Of a stretch of DNA of 64,000 bases, positions 16,479 to 24,961 are shown one piece after another. Source of the stretch: Cohnella thermotolerans DSM 17683 (GTDB lineage Bacteria; Bacillota; Bacilli; Paenibacillales; Paenibacillaceae); assembly GCF_000429825.1 (NCBI RefSeq), contig NZ_KE386955.1:1-64000 (forward strand). The letters run 5' to 3'. A program made the position numbers and the translations under genes. A model generated the notes under the pieces. That model saw nothing but the letters and a program-made list of their open reading frames with translations, ran no database searches and was not told the origin of the DNA. Positions within the stretch are counted from its first letter, which is position 1. Each line of letters opens with the position of its first letter.

Positions 16479-17732
16479 TTACGCTTGCCCCGTCAGCGAA
16501 AGCCAAAGCATATGCAGCGCGCGCTTCGTCGCGCGGATGCGAATGCCCTGGCGGTCGCCCGCAAGCTGCAGCTTCTCCACACGCGTCGGCCGGCCCCTCT
16601 CGGCGAGACCGACGTATACGAGGCCGACCGGCTTGCCTTCGGCGGAGGCGGGCCCCGCCACGCCGGTCGTCGACAGCGCCAGGTCGGCGCCGCTAGCCGC
16701 AAGCGCGCCCTCGGCCATCGCCGCGGCCGTCTCCTCGCTGACCGCGCCCGGCGCGCCGGGGCCTTCCAGCTGCTCCATCGGCACGCCCAGCAGCTTGTGC
16801 TTGACGCCGTTGCTGTAGCTGACGACGCCGCCCAGGAACGCGTCCGCGCTTCCCGGCACCGTCGTCAGCATCGAAGCGACCATGCCGCCCGTGCAGCTCT
16901 CCGCGACCGTCAGCGTCATCCGCTTCTGCGTCAGCTGACGGATGACCGCGGCTTCGATCGGAATGTCCTCTTCCGCGTACAAATACGGCCGCGTCCGCGA
17001 CCGGATCGCCTGCAGCGTCGGCTCCAGCTTGCGGGCCGCTTCCTCCGGTCCGTCCGCCTTCGTCGACACGCGGATGGCCACTTCGCCTTCCTTCGCGTAA
17101 GGCGCGATCGTCGGATCCGTCTGTTCCCGGATCAAATCGATCAGCAGATCCTCCAGCTGCGATTCCCCGATGCCGCTGAATTTCAGCATGACGGAATGCA
17201 GCGCCTGCGATTCGCCGAGCAGCCCCCGCAGCCAAGCCGAGCCGTCGCTGCGGAACATCGGCTTCATCTCGCGCGGCGGCCCCGGCAGCAGCAAATAATG
17301 CGTGCCGTCCGCCGACAGCGCATTGCCGACCGCCAGGCCGGTATCGTTGCGCAGCGGCGTCGCCCCTTCGATGAGATGAGCCTGCCTGCGGTTGCTCTCG
17401 ACGAAGGCCGTCCCCCGGCCGAGAAACATCTCTTCGATTTTGCGCATGGTCGGCTCGTGAATCCCGATGCTTCTGCCCAGATAATCCGCTACGACGTCCC
17501 GGGTCAAGTCGTCGAGCGTCGGACCGAGGCCGCCCGTGAACACGAGCAGATCGGCCCGCTTCCGCGCCGTCTCGACGGCGGCCCGGATTCGCTCCGCGTT
17601 GTCGCCTACGACCGTTTGATAATAAACGTCAATGCCCAGCTCCGCCAAAGCTTGCGACAGAAACTGGGCGTTCGTGTTGACGATTTGGCCGACCAGCAGT
17701 TCCGTGCCGACGGCGATGATCTCCGCTCTCAT
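16479..17732 (-). CDS. cinA: Competence/damage-inducible protein CinA
   Basis: A 417-residue protein with an N-terminal MoaB/MogA-like domain (GTELLVGQIVNTNAQFLSQ; FTGGLGPTLDDLTRD) and a C-terminal CinA amidase domain (VAESCTGGMVASMLTTVPGS; STTGVAGPAS). The C-terminal family deamidates nicotinamide mononucleotide. The N-terminal domain of full-length CinA acts on ADP-ribose-type pyrophosphates. cinA precedes recA in many Firmicutes, here with its own terminator. It overlaps the pgsA stop by 4 bases, so it is translationally coupled. Confidence 0.95.
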   Translation of the reverse strand: MRAEIIAVGTELLVGQIVNTNAQFLSQALAELGIDVYYQTVVGDNAERIRAAVETARKRADLLVFTGGLGPTLDDLTRDVVADYLGRSIGIHEPTMRKIEEMFLGRGTAFVESNRRQAHLIEGATPLRNDTGLAVGNALSADGTHYLLLPGPPREMKPMFRSDGSAWLRGLLGESQALHSVMLKFSGIGESQLEDLLIDLIREQTDPTIAPYAKEGEVAIRVSTKADGPEEAARKLEPTLQAIRSRTRPYLYAEEDIPIEAAVIRQLTQKRMTLTVAESCTGGMVASMLTTVPGSADAFLGGVVSYSNGVKHKLLGVPMEQLEGPGAPGAVSEETAAAMAEGALAASGADLALSTTGVAGPASAEGKPVGLVYVGLAERGRPTRVEKLQLAGDRQGIRIRATKRALHMLWLSLTGQA

Positions 17733-18352
17733 ACGTTGCGACGCACCTCTTTGGTCCCGGAATCCGAACCCTGGTTCGACGAATCGACAATCAGGCTCTT
17801 GTTCTTAATGAAGTAATCGATTCCCGAGTAGACCGTAATAATCGCGGCCGCCCATACGACGATCGTGTCCACCGGAACGTGGATAAATTCGAACGGCAAG
17901 TTGTTCAGCAGCAGCACGACGATCATCGCGATCTGAATCGTCGTTTTCCATTTGCCCCATTTGCTTGCGGCGAGGACGACGCCCTCGAGCAGCGCCACTT
18001 GCCGAAGCCCCGTCACGGCCCACTCGCGGCTGATGATGACGATGGCGACCCAAGCGTCGAGCTTGCCCATCTCGACGAGCGAGATGAGCACGGCCCCTAC
18101 CAGAAGCTTGTCGGCGAGCGGATCGAGCAGCTTCCCCAGGTTGGTCACAATTTTGCGCTTGCGCGCGATATATCCGTCGAGCCCGTCCGTGCTGGCCGCG
18201 ATAATAAAAAGAAGCAGCGCGAAAAGCTGGTTATAGGAAAGCGTGTAACTGCCGATCGTCAAAGGAGCCACATCGAGCTTGATGAGCAGAAAGAAAGCGA
18301 CAATCGGTACGAGAAAAATACGCGCGAGCGTAATCCGATTGGCCAAATTCAC
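17729..18352 (-). CDS. pgsA: CDP-diacylglycerol--glycerol-3-phosphate 3-phosphatidyltransferase
   Basis: A 207-residue membrane enzyme making phosphatidylglycerophosphate, the committed step of phosphatidylglycerol synthesis. The CDP-alcohol phosphotransferase signature is complete (DGLDGYIARKRKIVTNLG followed by KLLDPLADK). Several membrane helices are evident. It overlaps rimO upstream and cinA downstream by 4 bases each, giving a rimO-pgsA-cinA coupled unit. Confidence 0.96.
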   Translation of the reverse strand: MNLANRITLARIFLVPIVAFFLLIKLDVAPLTIGSYTLSYNQLFALLLFIIAASTDGLDGYIARKRKIVTNLGKLLDPLADKLLVGAVLISLVEMGKLDAWVAIVIISREWAVTGLRQVALLEGVVLAASKWGKWKTTIQIAMIVVLLLNNLPFEFIHVPVDTIVVWAAAIITVYSGIDYFIKNKSLIVDSSNQGSDSGTKEVRRNV

Positions 18353-19677
18353 GCGATTCCCTCCCCGGACAGGTCATATTCGTACGCGTGCGTGATGCGC
18401 ACCTTGCGAATCTCGCCAATCTCCGCCCGGCAGCCGGTGATGAACACCTCGCCGTCCACTTCCGGCGCGTCGTATTGGCTCCTGCCCACATAGACGTCGC
18501 TGCGGCCGTCGTATTTCTCAACGAGCACGTCGATCGTCCGGCCGACATACTTGGCCGAATTCTCCCGCGCCACTTCGCGCTGAATTTCCATCAGCACGTT
18601 CGCCCGGTACTGCTTCACTTCCTCCGGCAAATGATCCGGGAGCCGGTCGGCCGGGGTGTCTTCTTCCCGCGAATACGTAAACACGCCGAGCCGGTCGAAC
18701 TTCATCTCCCGGACGAAATCGCACAGATTCGCGAAGTCCTCCTCCGTCTCGCCCGGAAAGCCTACGATCATCGACGTCCGCAGCGCCACGTCCGGAATGC
18801 GGGCGCGGATTTTGGCGATGAGCTCCCGGACGTCCCGCTGGCGGCCCGGACGGCGCATACGCTTGAGGATGCGGTCCTCGCTGTGCTGAAGCGGCATGTC
18901 GATGTATTTGCATATTTTCGGGTTCGTGGCGAACACGTCGATCAGTTCGTCGGTGAAGAAGCCCGGATAAGCGTAGTGAAGCCGTACCCACTCCACGCCG
19001 GGAACTTCGCTGACCCGGTTCAGCAGCTCCGGCAGCTTGAAGCCGTCGTACAAGTCCGTTCCGTAGTTGGTCGAATCCTGGGCGATCAGACTGATCTCCT
19101 TGACCCCTTGGGCCGCCAATTGCGTCGCCTCCGCGACAATGGATTCCATCGAACGGCTGCGGAACTTGCCCCGCATGATCGGAATGCTGCAGAACGTGCA
19201 GGCGTTGTCGCAGCCTTCCGCAATTTTCACATAAGCGGTGTGGCGCGGCGTCGAAAGCAGGCGCGGGTGGTTCTCTTCGTACGTAAACACGGGATTGCCC
19301 ACGTAGATCGGCTTGCGTCCGCCGAGCGCCTCGTCGATAATATCGTTGATCCGGTGAAAATCGCCCGTGCCGACGATGCCGTCGATCTCGGGCATTTCCT
19401 TCATTAATTCTTCTTTATAACGCTGCGTGAGACAGCCGGAGACGATCAGCGCCTTCAGCCGGGCGGTCTCCTTCAGCTCCGCCAGATCGAGAATCGTATT
19501 GACCGATTCCTCCTTGGCCGCGTCGATGAACCCGCACGTATTGACGATGACAACCGTCGCGTCCTCGGGTTTGTCGACGAGCGTGAACCCGCGCTGATGG
19601 ATCAAGCCCGACATAATCTCGGAATCGACCAAATTTTTCTCGCAGCCTAACGTCACCACGCTGACTTTCTCGATCAT
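18349..19677 (-). CDS. rimO: Ribosomal protein S12 methylthiotransferase RimO
   Basis: A 442-residue radical-SAM methylthiotransferase modifying an aspartate of ribosomal protein S12. It has the UPF0004 domain (VTLGCEKNLVDSEIMSG), the CxxxCxxC motif (CDNACTFCSIPIMRG) and a TRAM-like C-terminus. The IAEGCDNACTFCSIP form separates it from MiaB. ATG at 19677 follows GGGGGAAGG. B. subtilis has no rimO at this locus, so this is a lineage difference. A consensus promoter lies about 50 bases upstream. Confidence 0.95.
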   Translation of the reverse strand: MIEKVSVVTLGCEKNLVDSEIMSGLIHQRGFTLVDKPEDATVVIVNTCGFIDAAKEESVNTILDLAELKETARLKALIVSGCLTQRYKEELMKEMPEIDGIVGTGDFHRINDIIDEALGGRKPIYVGNPVFTYEENHPRLLSTPRHTAYVKIAEGCDNACTFCSIPIMRGKFRSRSMESIVAEATQLAAQGVKEISLIAQDSTNYGTDLYDGFKLPELLNRVSEVPGVEWVRLHYAYPGFFTDELIDVFATNPKICKYIDMPLQHSEDRILKRMRRPGRQRDVRELIAKIRARIPDVALRTSMIVGFPGETEEDFANLCDFVREMKFDRLGVFTYSREEDTPADRLPDHLPEEVKQYRANVLMEIQREVARENSAKYVGRTIDVLVEKYDGRSDVYVGRSQYDAPEVDGEVFITGCRAEIGEIRKVRITHAYEYDLSGEGIA

Positions 19678-19728
19678 CGCTGCCTTCCCCCATATGTTCA
19701 TCCGAACTATCCAATTTTAACTGCAATC

Positions 19729-19757
19729 AGTATAAACGAACCCTCGGAACGTGTCAA
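19729..19757 (-). promoter_or_regulatory. Sigma-A promoter for rimO-pgsA-cinA
   Basis: Minus strand -35 TTGACA (19752-19757), spacer 17, -10 TATACT (19729-19734). Confidence 0.88.
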
Positions 19758-19765
19758 AATACCGC

Positions 19766-19802
19766 AAAAAGCTTCCTTCCGGCCAAATAGCCTCGAGGAA
19801 GC
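19766..19802 (-). terminator. Rho-independent terminator after yajQ
   Basis: On the minus strand GCTTCC (19797-19802) pairs with GGAAGC (19771-19776), with extra inner pairing, then TTTTTG. It lies 22 bases after the yajQ stop and directly before the rimO promoter. Confidence 0.65.
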
Positions 19803-19824
19803 GCCGATCCAAACCGATCCGATC

Positions 19825-20316
19825 TTAGCGGTAGTTCACGAACTGCAGGTCGAGCTGAAGGTCGGCTTCCCGCAACAGCTTCATGACGGCCTGCAAGTCG
19901 TCCTTGCTCTTGCCGGTGACGCGCAGCTGATCGCCTTGAATCTGGCTCTTGACCTTGAGCTTCGAATCGCGAATGAGCACGTTGATCTTCTTCGCGTCGT
20001 CCTGACCGATGCCCTGCTTCAGCTTGATTTGCTGGCGGACCGTCTGCCCGGCCGCGGGTTCCACTTTGCCGTAGTCCAGGTTCAAAATCGGCACGCCGCG
20101 TTTGACGAGCTTGGATTGCAGAATGTCCAGCACGCTCTTCAGCTTGTATTCGTCGTCTGACACGACGACGAGCGTCTCGCCTTCCAGCTTGATGCTGCTC
20201 TTGCTCCCTTTGAAGTCGAAGCGCGTCTCGATCTCCCGAACCGCTTGGGTGACGGCGTTGTTCACTTCCTGCAAATCCACTTTGGAGACGATATCGAAAG
20301 AATATTCGGATGCCAT
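19825..20316 (-). CDS. yajQ: YajQ-family nucleotide-binding protein
   Basis: A 163-residue protein with the YajQ fold: two RRM-like domains, N-terminal [18 protein letters not shown] and [15 protein letters not shown]. Members bind nucleotides, and some bind cyclic di-GMP and act as regulators. The physiological role in Firmicutes is unclear. It is a single gene with an extended -10 promoter and its own terminator. Confidence 0.92.
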   Translation of the reverse strand: MASEYSFDIVSKVDLQEVNNAVTQAVREIETRFDFKGSKSSIKLEGETLVVVSDDEYKLKSVLDILQSKLVKRGVPILNLDYGKVEPAAGQTVRQQIKLKQGIGQDDAKKINVLIRDSKLKVKSQIQGDQLRVTGKSKDDLQAVMKLLREADLQLDLQFVNYR

Positions 20317-20356
20317 ATGTACGATCTTCCTTTCCGTATTCGCTAATCCTTACATG

Positions 20357-20385
20357 ATTATAGCAGTTTTTTTGCCCCGAAAAAA
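20357..20385 (-). promoter_or_regulatory. Extended -10 promoter of yajQ
   Basis: Minus strand TGCTATAAT (-10 at 20357-20362). A proper -35 is missing, and the T-run of the upstream terminator occupies that position. Confidence 0.6.
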
Positions 20386-20412
20386 AGAGGAAGGCCCTGA
20401 AGCAGGGCCTTC
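20380..20412 (-). terminator. Rho-independent terminator after the rodZ unit
   Basis: On the minus strand GAAGGCCCTG and CAGGGCCTTC pair over 10 bp around CTT, followed by CTCTTTTTTT. Confidence 0.9.
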
Positions 20413-20424
20413 GTGCGGAATGGC

Positions 20425-20586
20425 TCAACGCGCTCTCGCCGGATCCCGGAACATGTCCAGGATGCCGAGCACGATCCAGGCCAGCCCGAAGCCGAGAATG
20501 CCGTAGCCCCAAGCCGACGGCGTCAAATACCAGCCGAGCAGGCTGACGATCACCCCAATGGCCGTCACGATCCAACTGGTAGCCAA
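20425..20586 (-). CDS. Small membrane protein, 53 residues
   Basis: A TTG start lies 9 bases after a GGAGG ribosome site. The product begins MATSWIVTAIGVIVSLLGWY, then has a second hydrophobic stretch (GYGILGFGLAWIVLGILDMF) and ends in DPARAR. Two membrane helices joined by a short LTPSAW turn are predicted. The gene lies 64 bases downstream of rodZ and before the shared terminator, so it is probably cotranscribed with rodZ. I do not recognise a named family. Clear ribosome site, coding periodicity and membrane pattern support it. Confidence 0.7.
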   Translation of the reverse strand: MATSWIVTAIGVIVSLLGWYLTPSAWGYGILGFGLAWIVLGILDMFRDPARAR

Positions 20587-20650
20587 TGTACATAACCTCC
20601 ACCTAAGGGAAATGGGGAATCTCCCTCATTTTTCCCCGGGCGAACGAAGG

Positions 20651-21532
20651 CTATTCGGCGGGCGGGGTCTCGGCCGCGGGGGTAAAGGTGAATTTCTTGG
20701 AGCCTCTGCCGTCGCCATCGTCGACGAGGACGTCGTCGATGGTGATCTCCACGACGTTGGCGTGCGCCACGTTGACGTACAGAGGACCCGTCAAGTCGAA
20801 AGTCAGCGTCTCTCCGCCCTCGGGACTTCCGTTGAAAACGTATTTGCCGGACTTGCTGTTCTCTTGAACGCCCACCCAGCTTTTGGATGAGAGAACGATC
20901 TTCAGCTGATGGGTCGTCCCTGCCGGCGCCACATCGTAATAGTCCACGTTCCCGCTCTTCTTCGTCAGCGTCAGCGTCGTCGCTCCCGGAGACGGAGTAG
21001 TCGATTCGGATGCGGGCGCCGACCCGGACGGCGTGGCACTCGGCGTCGAACTGGGCGATGCCGAGAACGACGGGGACGGCGAAGCGGTGTCGGTCGTGAT
21101 CTGGGTCAAGCGATCCGAATTCTCGGCCTTGGAGCCCGGATGCTGCACCCAATAAATGTAGACGATCGCGATGATCAGAATCGGGAACAGCCACATGAGC
21201 AGCGTAACCGCGATTTTGCCCCACCGGTCGTTATGCTGAACGCTCCGGCTCTTTGGCTTGACCATCGCTTCCGGAGCGGTCGTCTCCGGAGCCGGCGGCT
21301 TCGGCAGCTCTTTATGATATAGGCGCAATACCTCTTCGGCGTCGAGACCGACAGTCTCCGCGTAGGTTTTGACGAAAGCGCGCACGTAGAACGATCCGGG
21401 CAGCACCTTGTAATCTCCCTCTTCGATCGCTTCCAAATATCGCTTGCGGATTTTGGTCGCTTCCTGTATATCGTCCAGCGTGTAGCCGCGCTGTTCTCTC
21501 GCCTTGCGCAGCAGCAGTCCCAAATCCGACAT
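20651..21532 (-). CDS. rodZ: RodZ-like cell-shape protein
   Basis: A 293-residue RodZ homologue (B. subtilis YmfM position). An N-terminal helix-turn-helix of the HTH_25 type (LRKAREQRGYTLDDIQEATK) is followed by a single membrane helix (ITLLMWLFPILIIAIVYIYW). A roughly 40-residue Ser/Pro/Thr linker leads to a beta-rich extracytoplasmic DUF4115 domain (SWVGVQENSKSGKYVFNG). RodZ links MreB filaments to the elongation machinery. ATG at 21532 follows GGAGGTGAGG, so the longer frame to 21574 is rejected. Confidence 0.92.
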   Translation of the reverse strand: MSDLGLLLRKAREQRGYTLDDIQEATKIRKRYLEAIEEGDYKVLPGSFYVRAFVKTYAETVGLDAEEVLRLYHKELPKPPAPETTAPEAMVKPKSRSVQHNDRWGKIAVTLLMWLFPILIIAIVYIYWVQHPGSKAENSDRLTQITTDTASPSPSFSASPSSTPSATPSGSAPASESTTPSPGATTLTLTKKSGNVDYYDVAPAGTTHQLKIVLSSKSWVGVQENSKSGKYVFNGSPEGGETLTFDLTGPLYVNVAHANVVEITIDDVLVDDGDGRGSKKFTFTPAAETPPAE

Positions 21533-21574
21533 CGGCCTCACCTCCTCCATGTTGTTTTGAATGTATGTTTGCAA

Positions 21575-22345
21575 TTAGAAACCGTCGTCCAAACCGGCGG
21601 TCGTAAAATTCTCATATGTAATTTCTTCCTCCGGCGTGTTGCGAAGCTCGATGATGCAATCGAAGACGTCGTAATCGAAATCCGATTCGCGGACGAAAAT
21701 GTCGGGATGCTCGATCACTTTGGTCGAAGGCATCGCCATAATTTCCTGCAGCAAATTGTAGTGCTTCTCGTTGGAACGAATCGTGCTGACGATTCCGTCG
21801 ATAATGAAGACGTTGTTCGGATTCATCTCTTCTTCCGACAGCTGGCTTCGAACTGTCTGCCGCAGCAGCGTGGAGGAGACGAATGTCCAGCGTTTGTTGG
21901 AGCAGACACTGCCCGCGATAATCGACTCCGTCTTGCCGACGCGCGGCATCCCCCGAAGGCCGATCGTCTGATTGCCTTCCTTCTTGAATAATTCCCCCAA
22001 AAAGTCGACCAGCAAACCAAGCTCGCTGCGGGTGAACCGGAACGTCTTGCCGTCCGCGGAATCCCGCTCGATATAGGTGCCGTGCCGAATGGCCAAAATG
22101 TCGGTCAGCCGGGGAGGTCTCAGCGTAATGAGCGAGATGTTTTCCACCTTGGACAGCATTTTGCCGAGCAGTTCGATCTTCTCGTCGTCGTCGGTCTGCA
22201 GCAACAGTCCCCGCGTCCGATCCTCGACCCCGTTGATCGTAATAATATTGACTTCGAGCATCCCGAGCAGGGAAGCCAAATCCCCGAGCAAGCCGGGACG
22301 GTTCTTATGAATTTTATATTCCATGTACCATTGCTTCTTCTCCAT
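21575..22345 (-). CDS. ymfK: DUF3388 protein YmfK
   Basis: A 256-residue protein of the YmfK family (DUF3388), conserved in Bacillales between ymfJ and rodZ. The N-terminal part (residues 1-75) looks ACT-like (YKIHKNRPGLLGDLASLLGM). A central GMPRVGKTES is P-loop-like, suggesting nucleotide binding. The biochemical role is unknown. ATG at 22345 is preferred because a consensus promoter lies inside the longer open frame. Confidence 0.88.
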   Translation of the reverse strand: MEKKQWYMEYKIHKNRPGLLGDLASLLGMLEVNIITINGVEDRTRGLLLQTDDDEKIELLGKMLSKVENISLITLRPPRLTDILAIRHGTYIERDSADGKTFRFTRSELGLLVDFLGELFKKEGNQTIGLRGMPRVGKTESIIAGSVCSNKRWTFVSSTLLRQTVRSQLSEEEMNPNNVFIIDGIVSTIRSNEKHYNLLQEIMAMPSTKVIEHPDIFVRESDFDYDVFDCIIELRNTPEEEITYENFTTAGLDDGF

Positions 22346-22412
22346 GAAGGCACCCCGATTGCGGGCCGTATAAGATGATGGATCGATGCGTGAAAAACGG
22401 CCCTTCCCATTT

Positions 22413-22441
22413 ATTCTACAAAACTCGATAAATTCCTGCAA
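22413..22441 (-). promoter_or_regulatory. Sigma-A promoter for ymfK-rodZ
   Basis: Minus strand -35 TTGCAG (22436-22441), spacer 17, -10 TAGAAT (22413-22418). Confidence 0.65.
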
Positions 22442-22494
22442 AAGTTCCGACAAGATTCCGACTATAGTCCCAAAATTCGGCGATCATGGCTAAA

Positions 22495-22522
22495 CGGCTC
22501 CGCCGATGGTGGCGGAGCCGTA
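22495..22522 (-). terminator. Hairpin after ymfJ, probable terminator
   Basis: A perfect 11-bp stem (ACGGCTCCGCC with GGCGGAGCCGT), loop of 6. The T-run on the minus strand is short (TTTAG), so termination may be partial. Confidence 0.55.
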
Positions 22523-22587
22523 CGCGCGCCCGATGTTTAGCGCCTGACTCACTTATATGACGATTCAAAAGGATTTCAGGTTGCGAT

Positions 22588-22839
22588 TCAGTGACGATCC
22601 GCCAATTTGACCATCAGGCGGGCTATCGTTTTGCGTTCCGACTCGTCGCCGACGTCCCACAGCTCTTTGAGGACGCGTTCCTCGTCGTTTTGCGGATCGA
22701 CCTTGTTGTCCAGAAATTCGCCGATTTCGAACGCCAGCTTGGAGATCGTCTCTTCGTTGATGCCCATCTTCTTCGCCGCGTCCACCCGGTCTCCCAAAAA
22801 TTTCTTCCAGGTATCGAAACTGCTCAGTACGGTAGACAT
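22588..22839 (-). CDS. ymfJ: DUF3243 protein YmfJ
   Basis: An 83-residue helical cytoplasmic protein (MSTVLSSFDTWKKFLGDRVD at the N-terminus; GEFLDNKVDPQNDEERVLKE). It belongs to the YmfJ family found beside ymfI and ymfK in Bacillales. Function is unknown. ATG at 22839 follows GGGAGGC. It is the last gene of the ymfF-H-I-J run, 79 bases after ymfI. Confidence 0.9.
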   Translation of the reverse strand: MSTVLSSFDTWKKFLGDRVDAAKKMGINEETISKLAFEIGEFLDNKVDPQNDEERVLKELWDVGDESERKTIARLMVKLADRH

Positions 22840-22918
22840 TCGCTCTGCAGCCTCCCTGCTTAGTGGAATCATGCTACAGACGATAATATGTCCCGACCTT
22901 GCGCGTTCTATTCTGTTC

Positions 22919-23674
22919 TTAGATTCGCCATCCCCCGGTCAGACCGATGACTTGTCCCGTGATGTAGCCCGCCCGCTCCGAAGCGAGAAAAGCGACCAGC
23001 TCGGCCACTTCCTCCGGGCTCGCGAATCGGCCGAGCGGAATTTCCGCCAGCAGCGCTTCGCGCTCCTCCTTCGTAAACCCGGACAGCATATCGGTGTCGA
23101 CGGCCCCCGGAGCGACCGCGTTGACGGTGACGCCTGCGGACGCCATCTCTCTGGCGAGCGCCTTGGTGAAGCTGTTCAGCCCGCCCTTGGCGGCCGAATA
23201 AGCGACCTCGCCCGCGGCGCCGACCAATCCCCACAGGCTCGAAATATGCACAATGCGCCCGCTCCGGTCCCATCGCATGGCGGGTCCGAACAGCCTCGCC
23301 AGCCAATAGGCGGACTTCAAATGCACGCGGAACAGATCGTCCCATTCGTCCTCATCCGTCTCGTCCAGCATTCCGTAGTAAGCCGTTCCCGCGCTGTGCA
23401 CGAGCACGGAGGGCATAAGTCCTCGCCGCTCCAAATCCGCCTTCAGCTTCTTCAGCTCTTCGCCGGACCGAACGTCCGCCCGGACGACGAACGCCGCCTC
23501 CGCTCCGGCCTCCCGGCACGCCTCGGCGACCCGTTCCGCTTCGCTCGTCGACGAGCCGCAATGCACGACGACCGTTCCGCCTTCCGCCGCCAACCGGCGG
23601 GCGACCGCCGCCCCGATGCCCCGCGAGGCGCCCGTCACGAGGGCGACCCGCCGATGGCCGGGCGAGGCGCCCAT
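22919..23674 (-). CDS. ymfI: SDR-family reductase YmfI (EF-P 5-aminopentanone reductase)
   Basis: A 251-residue short-chain dehydrogenase/reductase. Its NADPH motif is TGASRGIGAAVAR, with catalytic Ser in HISSLWG and the Tyr/Lys pair in VAYSAAKGG. Position between ymfH and ymfJ identifies it as YmfI, which reduces the 5-aminopentanone on Lys32 of elongation factor P to 5-aminopentanol in B. subtilis. It would otherwise be read as a 3-oxoacyl-ACP reductase. The ATG overlaps the ymfH stop by one base, and a TTG one codon earlier is possible. Confidence 0.9.
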   Translation of the reverse strand: MGASPGHRRVALVTGASRGIGAAVARRLAAEGGTVVVHCGSSTSEAERVAEACREAGAEAAFVVRADVRSGEELKKLKADLERRGLMPSVLVHSAGTAYYGMLDETDEDEWDDLFRVHLKSAYWLARLFGPAMRWDRSGRIVHISSLWGLVGAAGEVAYSAAKGGLNSFTKALAREMASAGVTVNAVAPGAVDTDMLSGFTKEEREALLAEIPLGRFASPEEVAELVAFLASERAGYITGQVIGLTGGWRI

Positions 23675-24960
23675 CAAGTTGCGTCACCCCGCACGATCGA
23701 GACGGCGAGGCGGGAAGGATCCGCATGCTCCCGCAGGCGGGCGTTGATTTCCTCCAGCGTGAGGCTCTCATACAGTTCCACCAGCGCAAACAGGTCGCCG
23801 CCCTTCAGCCGGTAGCGCGTAAACTCGCCTGCAATCGCCTCCGGGCTGTTCAACATGCGCAAGTAGGCGCCGATCTTCTTCCGGCGGGCCCGCTCGAACA
23901 CATCCTCGCCGATCCCGCTCTCGGACGCGCTCCGGAACGCTTCCGTCACCCGCGAGACGAGTTCGTCCGGATCGCGCGTATCCCCGCCGACGACGGAAAA
24001 CGCATAGCCCGGTCCGGTGTTGTACTCATGGCCGAAGCCGTCGGAAATCAAGTTGTCTTCGTACAACTGCTGATAAAGCGGGGAACTGGCGCCCAAGAGC
24101 GCATCCAGCATCAGCTTCGTCGCCAGCTCCCGACGGATGGCGGCGTCCCCGGCGCTGGCGCCCGGATCTTCCTTGTAACCGAACAGACATTTGGGCAGCG
24201 AGACGGGAAGCTTGATTTCGATGCGCGGCTGGCGCACCTCCGCCGGCTCCTCCTCGAACAGCCGCTCGACCGGGCCGGCGGGATCGAAGCTCTTGCCCGC
24301 CTGGTTCGCCTTGACCCGCGCCATCGTCGCTTCGGCGTCGATGCCGCCTACGATGAACAAGGACATATTCGACGGGTGGTAGAACGTCCGGTAACATTCG
24401 TACAGCATTTCCTTCGTGATCGAACGGACGGACTCCGCCGTGCCCGCGATGTCGATATGAACGGGATGCTTGCTGTACAGCGCCTCGATCAAGCCGTAGT
24501 AAACCCGCCAATCGGGGTTGTCGCGGTACATGTTAATTTCCTGGATGATGATGCCTTTCTCTTTCTCCACGTTCTCGTCCGTGAAGTACGGATTCTGGAC
24601 GAAATTAAGCAGCGTGTCGACGTTCTTCTCCACCGACCCGGTTGCCGAGAACAAATACACGGTCCGGTCGAAGCTCGTAAACGCGTTGGCCGACGCGCCC
24701 TGCGAAGCGAACGTGGAGAAAATGTCGCCTTCCGGCTCCTCGAACATTTTATGCTCGAGAAAATGGGCGATGCCGTCCGGCACGCGCACCGCTTCTTTCC
24801 CTGCCGGGCGGAAATGGTTGTCGATGGAGCCGTAGCGGGTCGTAAACGTGGCATACGTTTTCGTAAATCCGGGCTTCGGCAAAATAAACACTTCGAGGCC
24901 GTTGTCCAGCTTCTCGAAATAGAGGGTCTCCTGCAGCTTCGGATACGGTTTGACCGCCAT
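23674..24960 (-). CDS. ymfH: M16-family protein YmfH (EF-P modification-associated)
   Basis: A 428-residue M16 zinc-protease homologue. The inverted zinc motif HxxEH is present (AHFLEHKMFE), with the downstream Glu region (EKGIIIQEINMYRDNP). YmfH and YmfF would form a heterodimer like mitochondrial processing peptidase. Genetic evidence in B. subtilis links both to EF-P aminopentanol modification and swarming. It lies one base after ymfF. Confidence 0.92.
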   Translation of the reverse strand: MAVKPYPKLQETLYFEKLDNGLEVFILPKPGFTKTYATFTTRYGSIDNHFRPAGKEAVRVPDGIAHFLEHKMFEEPEGDIFSTFASQGASANAFTSFDRTVYLFSATGSVEKNVDTLLNFVQNPYFTDENVEKEKGIIIQEINMYRDNPDWRVYYGLIEALYSKHPVHIDIAGTAESVRSITKEMLYECYRTFYHPSNMSLFIVGGIDAEATMARVKANQAGKSFDPAGPVERLFEEEPAEVRQPRIEIKLPVSLPKCLFGYKEDPGASAGDAAIRRELATKLMLDALLGASSPLYQQLYEDNLISDGFGHEYNTGPGYAFSVVGGDTRDPDELVSRVTEAFRSASESGIGEDVFERARRKKIGAYLRMLNSPEAIAGEFTRYRLKGGDLFALVELYESLTLEEINARLREHADPSRLAVSIVRGDAT

Positions 24961-24961
24961 C

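Noticed and set aside
16299-17816. 505-codon plus-strand open frame
   Set aside because: Antisense to cinA; very Arg-rich with no family pattern.
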